Below, one piece after another: positions 11,246-20,087 of a DNA stretch of 64,000 nucleotides. This stretch comes from Acidihalobacter ferrooxydans (GTDB taxonomy: Bacteria; Pseudomonadota; Gammaproteobacteria; DSM-5130; Acidihalobacteraceae). Position 1 is the stretch's first letter; the number at the start of each line of letters is the position of its first letter. The notes beneath the pieces are model-generated. The model had not been told where the DNA came from. It did not search any database and saw nothing but the letters and a program-made list of their open reading frames with translations. The stretch lies in contig NZ_CP019434.1 in the NCBI RefSeq assembly GCF_001975725.1, positions 682,001 to 746,000 of the forward strand. The letters run 5' to 3'. Both the position numbers and the translations under genes were made by a program.

Positions 11246-11965
11246 ATGCGCCAGATTGTGCTGGATACTGAAACGACGGGCCTGGAGCACCAACAGGGCC
11301 ACAGGATAATCGAGATCGGCTGTGTTGAGCTGGAGAGGCGTCGCGCGACCGGTCGGTATTTTCATCACTATATTCAGCCTGATCGCGAAGTGGATGAGGG
11401 CGCGCTTGCCGTACATGGAATCAGCAATGAATTTCTGGCCGACAAACCGCGTTTCGATCAGGTTGTTGACGAGTTTCTTGAGTTTGTTTGTGGCGCGGAA
11501 CTGATTATTCACAACGCGCCCTTCGATATGGGGTTTTTGAATGCCGAACTGAAACGACTCGGTGAGCGCTATCCGGCGATGGAAACGCAATGCAGCGTGA
11601 TCGATTCGCTGGCTCTGGCCAGGCAGATGCATCCGGGGCAACGCAATAGTCTGGATGCCCTGTGCAAACGCTATGGCGTGAACAACGAACATCGTGAGTT
11701 GCATGGAGCGCTGCTCGACGCTCGGATTCTGGCCGATGTTTATCTGGTGATGACCGGTGGGCAGACGAGCTTGTCGCTCGGCGCGCATGAAAGCTCTGGG
11801 GATCAAGCGCAGGATGGGGCAGGAGAAGTCGTCCGACGCCTAGCTGATGATCGGCCGCGACTGCGGGTGATTTCGGCGACGAAAGAGGAACTCGACCACC
11901 ATGCGGTGTTTCTTGATGCCTTGTCGGAATCGGCCGGCGGGGCATGCATCTGGAGCCGGGATTGA
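11246..11965 (+). CDS. dnaQ: DNA polymerase III epsilon subunit (3'-5' proofreading exonuclease)
   Basis: A 239-residue DnaQ of the DEDDh exonuclease family. Exo I 'LDTETTGLE' is at residue 6, Exo II 'HNAPFDMGFLN' near 92, and Exo III 'HGALLDARILADVYL' near 152, with the catalytic His and Asp residues in place. The C-terminal ~60 residues form the tether that binds the alpha subunit. The ATG at 11246 is chosen because it gives the canonical MRQIVLDTETTG start. It converges on smpB with 14 bases between the stops. Confidence 0.93.
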   Translation: MRQIVLDTETTGLEHQQGHRIIEIGCVELERRRATGRYFHHYIQPDREVDEGALAVHGISNEFLADKPRFDQVVDEFLEFVCGAELIIHNAPFDMGFLNAELKRLGERYPAMETQCSVIDSLALARQMHPGQRNSLDALCKRYGVNNEHRELHGALLDARILADVYLVMTGGQTSLSLGAHESSGDQAQDGAGEVVRRLADDRPRLRVISATKEELDHHAVFLDALSESAGGACIWSRD

Positions 11966-11979
11966 TCGGGTGCGATTGC

Positions 11980-12456
11980 TCAGCGCGCGTGTTTCAGCAA
12001 ACGTTCGCGGTCACGACCCCATTCGCGTTCGCGCTCGGTGGCGCGTTTGTCGTGCTGTTTCTTGCCTTTTGCCAGACCGAGTTCCAGTTTCGCGCGCCCG
12101 CGTTTCCAATATAGCGACAGCGGCACCAGCGCATAGCCTTTGCGCTCGACCGCGCCGATCAGACGGTTTATTTCTTCGCGGTGCAGCAGAAGCTTTCGAG
12201 TACGGGTAGCGTCAGGTTTGACGTGTGTCGAGGCACTGTTGAGCGGAGACAGATGCGCGCCGAACAGCCAGATTTCTCCGTGGCGCACGAAAGCATAACT
12301 TTCGTTCATCTGTACCCGGCCCGCGCGCAGGCTTTTGACTTCCCAGCCTTCCAGTGCGATACCGGCCTCGAAGGAGTCTTCGATGAAGTAATCGTGGCGT
12401 GCGGGGCGATTGACGGCGATCGTTGCCGATCCGGTGGTGGTTTTTTTCCTGCTCAT
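11980..12456 (-). CDS. smpB: SsrA-binding protein SmpB
   Basis: A 158-residue partner of tmRNA that brings it to stalled ribosomes for trans-translation. The conserved core '[24 protein letters not shown]' region near residue 25, '[13 protein letters not shown]' and '[13 protein letters not shown]' are visible, ending with a Lys/Arg-rich tail that inserts into the decoding site ('[14 protein letters not shown]'). The start is placed at 12456 (MSRKKTTTG), nine codons inside the longest frame. No tmRNA gene was seen nearby. Confidence 0.94.
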   Translation of the reverse strand: MSRKKTTTGSATIAVNRPARHDYFIEDSFEAGIALEGWEVKSLRAGRVQMNESYAFVRHGEIWLFGAHLSPLNSASTHVKPDATRTRKLLLHREEINRLIGAVERKGYALVPLSLYWKRGRAKLELGLAKGKKQHDKRATEREREWGRDRERLLKHAR

Positions 12457-13005
12457 CGGGACATTATAAAGAATAGCTGGCATAGACTGTTGAACACATT
12501 GCAGGTCATTGGCTTTTCAATCTCGTTTTGTGCCTGTTGCACGGTGCCGTGCGGTGTCTACTCAGCCAACCATGCAAGCCCGGCATACAATGGGTGCCGG
12601 TGCGCTCATTTGGAGGCAAGGCGGTTTACGTACTGTGGATTCATACGGATGATCCGTCAGGCAGGGCGGCGAGTGCGCAGCGTTTGATTTCGCGGGGGCT
12701 CTTCTTCAGGAAGCAGTATAGTGGCGCGATGCCCGAGCGAAGAAACGGGCTGTGGACCCAAAGATCTAGCAAGGGTGCCGCTCTAAATGGATTTTCCGGG
12801 TTCAATCAGCAGGCAAGGCTCCGCTGCCGGGCGACTTCTTTGAAAAAATCTATGAAATCGAACGACGAGCAACATTCAATGACGGTCAATCACGAGCCTT
12901 CCATCCGAGCCGGGATGCGTTTCGCGCTGTCAGGCGGGTTCCGCACAAGGCTTTCGGCAGCATGGTGGGACCGGATTGCAAACAGACCTTCAATGGAATT
13001 GACCG
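12457..13005. other. Non-coding region upstream of smpB and the NSS transporter
   Basis: This 549-base divergent region contains a 161-codon open frame (12528-13013), but its composition (many Arg, Ser, Cys, no recognisable motif) looks non-coding, so it is not annotated. Bases 12753-12806 (GTGGACCCA...ATGGATTTTCCGGGTTCAA) resemble the tail of the degenerate repeat family C. No tmRNA or tRNA was recognised. Confidence 0.5.
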
Positions 13006-14370
13006 GTGAGTGAACGCAAATCGATACATGGTGAATGGTCATCCGGGATGGCGTTTTTTCTGGCCGCTACTGGTTCCGCGATAGGGCTGGGCAATATTTG
13101 GCGGTTCCCCTACCTGGCAGGTGAAAATGGCGGTGGTGCGTTCATATTGGTCTATCTGGCCTGTATCGTGCTGATTGCGCTACCCATATTGATCGCGGAG
13201 ATTACCCTTGGGCGGCGTGGACGCGAAAGCCCACTCAACACCTTCCGTCGCTTGGCGCTGGATGAGGGGCGCAGTCGTGCCTGGGCGGGTGTTGGGTTTA
13301 TCGGCATGCTCTCTGGCATCATTATTTTGTCGTTCTACAGCGTTGTTGCCGGCTGGAGCCTGGAATATATCTGGCTGAGTTTGCGCGGAGCCTATCAGGG
13401 CGCCTCTGCGGATCGGACCGATCAATTGTTCTCGATGTTGACTTCCAGCCCCTGGCAACAGATGTTCTGGTATACCCTTTTCCTCGCGTTGACCCTGATA
13501 ATCGTCGCGCGCGGTGTCCGCAAGGGTCTCGAAAGAGCCGTGTGGATCATGGTGCCGTTGTTGTTCGTTTTGCTCGCGGTGCTAGTGGCGTACGCGTTGG
13601 TGGTGGGTGATGCGCATGCGGCAATCGTTTATCTCTACTCGGTGGATTTTTCCAGACTCAGCGGACACGCTGTGCTGCTCGCCATGGGGCATTCTTTTTT
13701 CACGTTGAGTCTCGGCATCGGCGCAATGATAGTCTACGGTGCCTATATGCCGAACAGACTTTCGATCATGCGTGCGGCGATTAGCGTCGCGGTCGCCGAT
13801 ACGGTGGTCGCGGTATTGGCCGGACTGGCGATTTTCCCGTTGTTGTTCGCCAGGCATCTGCCTGTTGCGCAGGGACCGAAACTGATTTTTGCATCGTTGC
13901 CCGCTGCCTTTGGCAGTTTGCCGTTTGGTTTTCTGTTCGGTGCAGCATTTTTCGCCTTGCTCACGCTTGCGGCCTGGACATCGGCGATATCGATCATCGA
14001 GCCGGTCGTGAGTTGGCTGGTGGAGCTGGGGTGGAGCCGGCCACGCAGCGTGCTGGCGGTCGGTTCGGTGGTCTGGATGAGCAGCATGCTGATCGATTTT
14101 TCGCTCAATGTTTGGTCCGGCATAACCTGGCAGGGGCGCACGTTATTCGACCTGTTCAACTTCGTTAGCTCGGATATCATGTTGCCCCTCGGCGGACTGC
14201 TGATCGCATTGTTCGCCGGTTGGGTGATCTCCGAGCGCTCGTTGCGCCAGGAGTTACGGATGAATCGTGGCGCGTTGCGCCTCTGGTTGTGGGTCCTGCG
14301 TTATGTGACGCCGGTTGGTGTATTACTGATTTTTTTGAATGCCCTGGGGCTGATACGGGGAGCTTTATGA
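13006..14370 (+). CDS. Sodium-dependent transporter, NSS/SNF family
   Basis: A 454-residue inner-membrane symporter. The LeuT-fold signature 'FFLAATGSAIGLGNIWRFPYLAGENGGGAF' near residue 18 supplies the unwound TM1 that binds Na+ and substrate, and about 11 membrane segments follow. The start is GTG at 13006. The stop overlaps ratA in ATGA, linking expression although the functions look unrelated. Bacterial members carry amino acids or other amines; the substrate is not predictable here. Confidence 0.9.
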   Translation: MSERKSIHGEWSSGMAFFLAATGSAIGLGNIWRFPYLAGENGGGAFILVYLACIVLIALPILIAEITLGRRGRESPLNTFRRLALDEGRSRAWAGVGFIGMLSGIIILSFYSVVAGWSLEYIWLSLRGAYQGASADRTDQLFSMLTSSPWQQMFWYTLFLALTLIIVARGVRKGLERAVWIMVPLLFVLLAVLVAYALVVGDAHAAIVYLYSVDFSRLSGHAVLLAMGHSFFTLSLGIGAMIVYGAYMPNRLSIMRAAISVAVADTVVAVLAGLAIFPLLFARHLPVAQGPKLIFASLPAAFGSLPFGFLFGAAFFALLTLAAWTSAISIIEPVVSWLVELGWSRPRSVLAVGSVVWMSSMLIDFSLNVWSGITWQGRTLFDLFNFVSSDIMLPLGGLLIALFAGWVISERSLRQELRMNRGALRLWLWVLRYVTPVGVLLIFLNALGLIRGAL

Positions 14371-14804
14371 CAACGTTGAGTCGAAGTGCGCTGGTCGCTT
14401 ACGAACCGCAGGAAATGTATGCGCTGGTTAACGACATCGAACACTATCCCGAGTTTCTGCCGTGGTGCAGATCGACGCAAGTGCACGCGCGAAGCGATGA
14501 CGAGGTTCGCGCGACGATAGAAATCGCCAAGGGCAGCGTGCGCAAGAGCTTCACTACGCGCAATCATATGCAGACTGGCAAGATGATCGAGGTAGGGCTG
14601 GTCGATGGGCCATTCAGTCATTTGCATGGTTTCTGGCGCTTCGATCGGTTAGGCGACACGGCATGCAAGGTGTCGCTCGACATGGAGTTCGATTTTTCGA
14701 ACCGGTTGCTGGGCCTGGCGATCGGACCCGTGTTCAGTCAGATCGTCATCTCGTTGGTCGATGCGTTCGTCAAGCGCGCGCGGGATGTGTACGGGCCGCG
14801 GTGA
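14367..14804 (+). CDS. ratA: RatA-type START-domain protein (ribosome association toxin / CoQ-binding family)
   Basis: A 145-residue protein of the polyketide cyclase/START (Coq10/RatA) family, with 'NDIEHYPEFLPWCRSTQV' near residue 25 and 'DGPFSHLHGFWRF' near 80. In E. coli RatA was described as inhibiting 70S assembly, while the Coq10 relatives bind ubiquinone, so the physiological role is debated. It starts in an ATGA overlap with the transporter and overlaps ratB by four bases (GTGA). The ratA-ratB-bamE-fur order is the usual gammaproteobacterial one. Confidence 0.9.
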   Translation: MTTLSRSALVAYEPQEMYALVNDIEHYPEFLPWCRSTQVHARSDDEVRATIEIAKGSVRKSFTTRNHMQTGKMIEVGLVDGPFSHLHGFWRFDRLGDTACKVSLDMEFDFSNRLLGLAIGPVFSQIVISLVDAFVKRARDVYGPR

Positions 14805-15127
14805 TTGGCGTGAACGAAGGGCCTCCGGCGCCACGCGCGGAACTTGCTGTCGAAGTGGCATATGCGCGGCCCGATCAACAAGTCGTGCTGTCGCTCAAGG
14901 TTCGCCAGGGCATGCGTCTTGGCGAAATCATCCGTAGTTCAGGGTTGCTCGAACGTTTTCCAGAGATCGACCTGACGGTGGCCAAAATCGGTGTATTCGG
15001 CAGACGCCGGACGCTGGATGAACTTGCCCGGGCGGGCGACCGCATCGAGGTGTACCGGCCGCTCCAGGCCGACCCGAAGGAGAGCCGTCGACGGCGGGCA
15101 GCCGCAAGGGACGGGCTTGAGTCCTAG
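14801..15127 (+). CDS. ratB: RatB / UPF0125 family protein
   Basis: A 108-residue ubiquitin-like (beta-grasp) protein of the RnfH/RatB family. Typical features are 'ELAVEVAYARPDQQVVLSLKV', 'VAKIGVFGRRRTLDELARAGDRIEVYRPL' and a basic tail 'DPKESRRRRAA'. The GTG start at 14801 overlaps the ratA stop as GTGA; a second GTG at 14810 is possible. It ends four bases before a 163-bp palindromic element that separates it from the convergent bamE. Confidence 0.87.
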   Translation: MIGVNEGPPAPRAELAVEVAYARPDQQVVLSLKVRQGMRLGEIIRSSGLLERFPEIDLTVAKIGVFGRRRTLDELARAGDRIEVYRPLQADPKESRRRRAAARDGLES

Positions 15128-15130
15128 TCT

Positions 15131-15293
15131 AGGAGCCTGTCGGAACTTGGAAAGAATCGGCGGCGGTGATGGGATAACGGGCCCACACCCCACTTTTTTC
15201 CGTCGAATAGAACCACTCGTCCTCAAAAGACCGTGAAACTGGCCTCCATTTCCCACTCGCCTCGCGACGATCCTCCAAGTCCGACAGACTCCT
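15131..15293. repeat. 163-bp palindromic MITE-like element (family D)
   Basis: The ends are inverted repeats: AGGAGCCTGTCGGAACTTGG at the left matches the reverse complement of the right end, AGGAGTCTGTCGGACTTGG, with one substitution and one extra base; similarity continues inward. It exactly fills the gap between the convergent ratB and bamE genes. No ORF is inside. It could fold into a long hairpin serving as a bidirectional terminator, or be a miniature transposable element. Confidence 0.65.
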
Positions 15294-15297
15294 GTAG

Positions 15298-15633
15298 TTA
15301 TTTGCGGGTCACGGTGGTTGCGCCTTTTCCGACGATACGTGCGAGCTGGCCGTGACTGAAGTAAAGCGTCAGGTGATGCGTGGTGGTCTTGCCGAAGCTC
15401 GGCTGGTCGTAATACGTGTAATCCCAGCGATTGGGATCGAACGGATCAACGAGCATGGGGTCGCCGATGATAAAGCGAACCTGTTCTTTGCTCATGCCGG
15501 GTTGCAAACGGGCGACTTGCTGGCTGCTGACGACATTGCCCTGCTGAATCGGCGGGCGATACCCCTCGAACCAGCTGCAGCCGCTGAGTGATAGAATCAT
15601 AGCCGCCATCGAGGCGATGAGTAGTCGTTTCAT
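15298..15633 (-). CDS. bamE: Outer membrane assembly lipoprotein BamE
   Basis: A 111-residue lipoprotein of the BAM complex, which inserts beta-barrel proteins in the outer membrane. The signal peptide MKRLLIASMAAMILSLSGC ends in a lipobox with Cys at residue 19. The SmpA/OmlA domain follows: 'QQVARLQPGMSKEQVRFIIGDPML' and 'WDYTYYDQP'. The start is set at 15633, 40 codons inside the longest frame, because only this gives a proper signal peptide. It is divergent from fur, with a 107-base shared upstream region. Confidence 0.92.
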   Translation of the reverse strand: MKRLLIASMAAMILSLSGCSWFEGYRPPIQQGNVVSSQQVARLQPGMSKEQVRFIIGDPMLVDPFDPNRWDYTYYDQPSFGKTTTHHLTLYFSHGQLARIVGKGATTVTRK

Positions 15634-15740
15634 TCGTATTCGTGCGATCCACTGTGGGCGCACATCATAACAGGTTGTCATTCCGTGCAGGTGCTCCAGG
15701 GCACTCGGCGGAGATGCTGCCGGGGCATGGAGAACAAGGT

Positions 15741-16187
15741 ATGCCGACTGCATCCGAAGGACAGGAACTCAAGCGCGCGGGGCTCAAGATCACGTTGCCA
15801 CGCATGAAGATACTCGAAATTCTCGAAACGGCGGAGCCCAGCCATATGACGGCCGAAGACATCTACCGCCGTTTGCTCGATTCGGGAGAGGAAATCGGGT
15901 TGGCGACGGTCTACCGCGTGTTGACACAGTTCGAGGCTGCCGGTTTGGTGCACCGACTGCATTTTGAAGGCGGGCAGGCGGTGTTCGAACTGGATCGTGG
16001 TCATCACCATGATCACATCGTCTGCGTCGAGTGTGGCCATGTCGAGGAGTTCTTCGACAGCGTTATTGAGGCGCGCCAAAAGGCCATCGCGTCCGAAAAC
16101 GGTTTTGATATCCGCGATCATTCGTTGATTCTTTACGGCGAATGTATGCGGGCTGAATGCCCGAATCGCATGGCGCGAGGCGCTTAG
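15741..16187 (+). CDS. fur: Ferric uptake regulator Fur
   Basis: A 148-residue metal-dependent repressor. An N-terminal winged helix (about 10-90) includes 'GLATVYRVLTQFEAAGLVHRLHFEGGQAVFEL'. The dimerisation domain has the His cluster 'HHHDHIVCVECGHVEEF' and a second Cys pair 'CMRAECPN' for structural zinc. The start at 15741 gives the standard length. It is divergent from bamE and converges on recN with a 4-base overlap of the stops. In an iron-rich setting it would be the main regulator of iron uptake. Confidence 0.94.
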   Translation: MPTASEGQELKRAGLKITLPRMKILEILETAEPSHMTAEDIYRRLLDSGEEIGLATVYRVLTQFEAAGLVHRLHFEGGQAVFELDRGHHHDHIVCVECGHVEEFFDSVIEARQKAIASENGFDIRDHSLILYGECMRAECPNRMARGA

Positions 16188-17863
16188 CCGCCGTTTTGGG
16201 CGATTCTTAGCATCTCTGCGGCATGCGCGCGCGTTTGTTCGGTGATGCGTACGCCGCCGAGCATGCGTGCAATTTCGTCGATGCGCGCATGCTCGGCGTC
16301 CAGTTTTTGTATGCGCGTTCGGGTTGAGTCCTTTCCCTTGGCCTTGCTGACCGCAAATTGCTGGTGCGCCTGCGCGGCAACCTGAGCCAGATGCGTGACG
16401 CAGAGCACCTGATGGCGTGCGCCTAGCGCTCGCAGCATGCGTCCGACGACCTCGGCCACACCGCCACCGATACCGCTGTCGACCTCGTCGAAGATCAGCG
16501 TGGGGATGTGGCGATCATGCGTCGCGGCCAGTTGCACGGCCAGGCTGATGCGCGCCAGTTCACCGCCGGAGGCGACTTTGGTCAGGGCTTGCAAGGCCTG
16601 ACCGGGGTTGGCGCTGACGGTGAATTCGATGCGGTCGTAACCGTGTTGGGATGGCGGCGAATCCGGGTTCGATTCCACCACGACGAGAAATCGGCCACCT
16701 TCCATACCGAGTGTCTGCATCGCTTCGGTGACGGCGTCGGATAACGTCGCGGCACTGCGCTGGCGCGCGTGGCTGACGGCAGCGGCGGCTGTGCGCCAGG
16801 TGCGTTCCAGTGCGGTGATTTCGCGCTGTAGCATCTCGCGTTGCTCGCCGGCATCGCTGAGTTCGCTGCGCTCGGATTCAAGTTCGGCGAGTCGTTTGGG
16901 CAGTTCCTCGGGTTGGCAGCGGTGTTTGCGTGCCTGGGACTGCAACAGCGCGATGCGCGACTCCACGGTGTCGAGTCGCTCCGGGTCGAGTTCGAGGGTG
17001 TCGAGGTAACGGCGTAATGCGTTGGCAGCCTCGTCGAGTTCGATCTGTGCATTGCGGGTCAATTCCAGCGCGTCATGCAGCGCTGCGTCATGACAGGCGG
17101 CTTCTTCCAGGGCGCTCAGTGCCTGCGTGAGCAGCGCATGCACATCGGGGTCGGCATCGAACAGCAGGGTATGCGCCTGTTGGGCGTTTGCGATGAGTTG
17201 CCCGGCGTGCGCGAGGCGGGCGTGCTGCTCTTCGAGTTCGGCGTATTCACCGGGGAGCGGGGCTACCGCGCGCAGTTCGTCGATCTGGAAGTTGAGAAAA
17301 TCGAGCCGCTCCTCGCGCCGCTCGTGCGCCTGGGTCAACGCGGCAAGGCGGGTGTGGGTCGCCTGCCACTGCCGATAGTGCGCGGCGAGCGAATTGAGCG
17401 CATCGTCGTTGCCGGCCTGCAGATCGACGATGCTGCGCTGATAGTCACGCCGGTTGAGGGCCTGATGCGCATGTTGTCCGTGAATGCTGACCAGTTGCTC
17501 ACCCAGTTCGCGCAACATGGCCAGCGTTGCGTTGGAGCCGTTGATATAGGCGCGTGAACGTCCGTCAAGGGCGATGACGCGGCGGATGATGCATTCGTGC
17601 GCAGCATCGAGGTCTTGTTCGCGCAGCCAGTTTTGCGCCTGCGCGTTGTCTTGCAGATCAAAGGTGGCGCTGATCTGGGCGCGTTCGCTGCCGCTGCGCA
17701 CGGCATTGGCATCGGCGCGGTCGCCGAGTACCAGTCCGATGGCGTCGACCAGGATCGATTTGCCGGCCCCGGTCTCGCCGGTCAGGGCGCACAGTCCCTT
17801 GTCGAGATCGAGTTCGAGCCGTTCGATGATAGCGAAATCGTGAATCAGGATATGCGTGAGCAT
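16184..17863 (-). CDS. recN: DNA repair protein RecN
   Basis: A 559-residue SMC-like ATPase for double-strand break repair. The N-terminus has 'LTHILIHDFAIIERLELDLDKGLCALTGETGAGKS' with Walker A at about residues 30-37; the middle is a coiled coil (about 150-380) rich in Leu, Glu and Arg; the C-terminus has 'VASGGELARISLAVQLA' (signature) and 'LIFDEVDSGIGGGVAEVVG' (Walker B). Length matches the family. It lies directly downstream of nadK on the same strand (58-base gap), the usual pairing. Confidence 0.95.
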   Translation of the reverse strand: MLTHILIHDFAIIERLELDLDKGLCALTGETGAGKSILVDAIGLVLGDRADANAVRSGSERAQISATFDLQDNAQAQNWLREQDLDAAHECIIRRVIALDGRSRAYINGSNATLAMLRELGEQLVSIHGQHAHQALNRRDYQRSIVDLQAGNDDALNSLAAHYRQWQATHTRLAALTQAHERREERLDFLNFQIDELRAVAPLPGEYAELEEQHARLAHAGQLIANAQQAHTLLFDADPDVHALLTQALSALEEAACHDAALHDALELTRNAQIELDEAANALRRYLDTLELDPERLDTVESRIALLQSQARKHRCQPEELPKRLAELESERSELSDAGEQREMLQREITALERTWRTAAAAVSHARQRSAATLSDAVTEAMQTLGMEGGRFLVVVESNPDSPPSQHGYDRIEFTVSANPGQALQALTKVASGGELARISLAVQLAATHDRHIPTLIFDEVDSGIGGGVAEVVGRMLRALGARHQVLCVTHLAQVAAQAHQQFAVSKAKGKDSTRTRIQKLDAEHARIDEIARMLGGVRITEQTRAHAAEMLRIAQNGG

Positions 17864-17920
17864 GATGGTCTGGCCTCATTGCGACCTTGTCCCGGCAGTA
17901 TCGCGCGGAACAAAGGCCGT

Positions 17921-18790
17921 TCAGGGCGTTTCACTCCAGTGCAGTTTGGCGCGCAGAATCTCGAAGTGATCGTAGTCGGGCGGGTGCAGCAGCCGCAACA
18001 TGGCCGATTTACCCCTGATTCGAATGCGATCGCCCGGATGCAGGCTGGTGGTCGCCTGGCCGTCGAAGGCGACCTGCGCTGCGGTTTGGTTGTGTTCGCA
18101 GAGCACGATTTCGATGGTGGACGGGGCGCCGACAACGAGCGGGCGGTTGCTCAGCGTATGCGGGCAGATCGGCACCAACAGAATCGCCGGCAGCGCGGGA
18201 CTGACGATCGGACCACCGGCCGACAGCGCGTATGCGGTCGAGCCGGTGGGCGTTGCGACGACGAGCCCGTCCGCCCGTTGGCTGTTCACGAAGCGCTCGT
18301 CGATGAAGGTGTCGAATTCGATCATGCGCACGACATCGTTGTTGTGCAGGACGACGTCGTTGAGCGAGTCCTGGCGGGTGATGGTGGTCTGGTCGCGGAT
18401 GACTTCCGTGTGCAGCAAGGCGCGTGATTCTTCCACGTAATGTCCCGCAAGGACGGTGTCGATGGAAGGCAGCATGCGCGCAGGGGAAACGTCGACCAGG
18501 AAGCCCAGGCGGCCAAGGTTGATACCGAGCAGCGCCACTCCGTGTTCGGCCAGAGAGCGCCCGGCATTGAGCAGGGTGCCGTCGCCGCCGAGCACGATGG
18601 CCAGATCGCAGCGCTGCGCGAGTGTTTCGCGCGCCAGCAGCGCTTCGGTCGGCAGCAGACCTTCGGCGCTTTCATCGAGCAGCACGGTGTAATCCCGCTC
18701 GCGCAGGTGCTGGAGGATTTGCCTGATGTGAGTTGCCAGGCGCGTGTCGCCGCGCTTGGCGATGATACCGATAGTCTGGAAAGGCTTCAT
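17921..18790 (-). CDS. nadK: NAD kinase
   Basis: A 289-residue enzyme making NADP+ from NAD+ and ATP. The family motif 'VLGGDGTLLNAGR' lies near residue 63, and 'GLVVATPTGSTAYALSAGGPIVSP' near 170 supplies the NAD-binding 'GSTAY' signature. The start at 18790 (MKPFQTIGII) is chosen over a frame extending 39 codons upstream, because it matches the family N-terminus. It is divergent from hrcA with 92 bases between the starts. Confidence 0.95.
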   Translation of the reverse strand: MKPFQTIGIIAKRGDTRLATHIRQILQHLRERDYTVLLDESAEGLLPTEALLARETLAQRCDLAIVLGGDGTLLNAGRSLAEHGVALLGINLGRLGFLVDVSPARMLPSIDTVLAGHYVEESRALLHTEVIRDQTTITRQDSLNDVVLHNNDVVRMIEFDTFIDERFVNSQRADGLVVATPTGSTAYALSAGGPIVSPALPAILLVPICPHTLSNRPLVVGAPSTIEIVLCEHNQTAAQVAFDGQATTSLHPGDRIRIRGKSAMLRLLHPPDYDHFEILRAKLHWSETP

Positions 18791-18882
18791 GGATGGCCTG
18801 TAGTTCGCGCCCGGACAGTTGGCTTGACAGTATGATGTCCTATTGTAATGATCGGCGTCGGCTTCTTGCACGTATCGCCGCA

Positions 18883-19950
18883 ATGGCGCATAAGAAACGC
18901 AATCCATCCAATGACAATGCGTTGAATGACCGTTCGCTGCGCATTCTGAAGGTTCTCGTCGAAGAGTACATCAGTTGTGGGCAGCCCGTCGGTTCAAGCG
19001 TCCTGTCGCGCACCTCCGGTCTGCAGCTGAGCTCGGCAACCGTGCGCAATATCGTTGCTGACCTTGAAAACATGGGTTTCGTGCGCTCGCCACACACGTC
19101 GGCCGGGCGGGTGCCAACCGCGCAGGGTTACCGCCTTTTCGTGGATACGTTGCTGCAGCAGAGGCCGCCGGTTGCTGCTGATCTGAAGCGTTTGCGCGTG
19201 CATCTGGACCCTGATCTCGGCGCGGGTGGCCTGGTCGAATCGGCATCCGACGTGCTCTCCGGGATCACGCGTCTGGCCGGTGTCGTCACATTGCCTCGCG
19301 GCAGCCAGGCGGCCTTGCGGCAGGTCGAGTTTCTGCCCTTGTCCGGGCAGCGCGTGCTGGCGATTCTGGTGATGAACCAGCGGGATGTGCAAAACCGCAT
19401 CATCCAACTCGATCGGGAGTACACGCAGTCGGAGCTGGAGCAGATCGCCAATTATCTGAACGAACACTATGCGGGCCGTGATTTGCGCACAATCCGGCAT
19501 GAGCTGCTGCGTGACCTGGAGGCCATGCGTATCGATATGGACCGGCTCATGCGCAGCGCCATCGAACTCGGTGGCAAGGCGCTCGCCGACGATGAACAAA
19601 GCGAAAGCGGCTATGTGATGGCCGGGCAGGGCAATCTGCTCGATTATGAGGAACTGGCTGATCTGGATCGTTTGCGCGCCTTGTTCTCAGCGTTTGCAGA
19701 ACGCAGCAAGATCCTGCATTTGCTGGACAAGAGCGCGCATGCCGAAGATGTACAGATTTTCATTGGCCACGAATCGGGTTATGACATTTTCGATTACCTG
19801 AGCGTGGTTGCCGCGCCGTATGCGGTCAACGGCGAGGTGATCGGTGTGCTCGGCGTGATAGGCCCGACGCGCATGCCCTATGACCGGGTCATCCCGGTGG
19901 TGGATGTCACCGCGCGAATGCTTGGCGAGGCGCTCGACGCGCGGGCCTGA
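18883..19950 (+). CDS. hrcA: Heat-inducible transcription repressor HrcA
   Basis: A 355-residue repressor whose known target is the CIRCE operator. The N-terminal winged helix reads 'DRSLRILKVLVEEYISCGQPVGSSVLSR' and 'LSSATVRNIVADLENMGFV'; the GAF-like and dimerisation regions follow ('SAGRVPTAQGYRLFVD', 'GVIGPTRMPYDRVIPVVD' near the end). The start at 18883 is preferred because the longer frame overlaps nadK's upstream region. It lies 137 bases upstream of grpE, yet no CIRCE-like TTAGCACTC inverted repeat was found between hrcA, grpE and dnaK. Confidence 0.94.
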   Translation: MAHKKRNPSNDNALNDRSLRILKVLVEEYISCGQPVGSSVLSRTSGLQLSSATVRNIVADLENMGFVRSPHTSAGRVPTAQGYRLFVDTLLQQRPPVAADLKRLRVHLDPDLGAGGLVESASDVLSGITRLAGVVTLPRGSQAALRQVEFLPLSGQRVLAILVMNQRDVQNRIIQLDREYTQSELEQIANYLNEHYAGRDLRTIRHELLRDLEAMRIDMDRLMRSAIELGGKALADDEQSESGYVMAGQGNLLDYEELADLDRLRALFSAFAERSKILHLLDKSAHAEDVQIFIGHESGYDIFDYLSVVAAPYAVNGEVIGVLGVIGPTRMPYDRVIPVVDVTARMLGEALDARA

Positions 19951-19986
19951 AAGGATCGCCCGGCACCATGTCACGTCATCCTGCCC

Positions 19987-20015
19987 CTTGAAGTTTTTTC
20001 AGACAGCCCCAGTTA
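19987..20015 (+). promoter_or_regulatory. Sigma32-like heat-shock promoter for grpE
   Basis: CTTGAA (19987-19992), a 14-base spacer and CCCCAGTTA (20007-20015) match the sigma32 consensus CTTGAA-N13/14-CCCCAT-T closely. It sits about 70 bases before the grpE start. Combined with the absence of a CIRCE site, this suggests sigma32 control of the chaperone genes. Confidence 0.65.
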
Positions 20016-20087
20016 GTGCCCGGATCGCGGGATTTCGGTTGAAATCCGCGCGGCGTCAATCGATTAAGGGTTTTGGAGCGATCGCTG

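Noticed and set aside
12457-13005. tmRNA (ssrA) next to smpB
   Set aside because: No tRNA-like ends or tag-peptide frame were found in the region.
12528-13013. 161-codon open frame upstream of the NSS transporter
   Set aside because: Composition and lack of any motif or ribosome binding site look non-coding; it overlaps a repeat tail and the start of the transporter.
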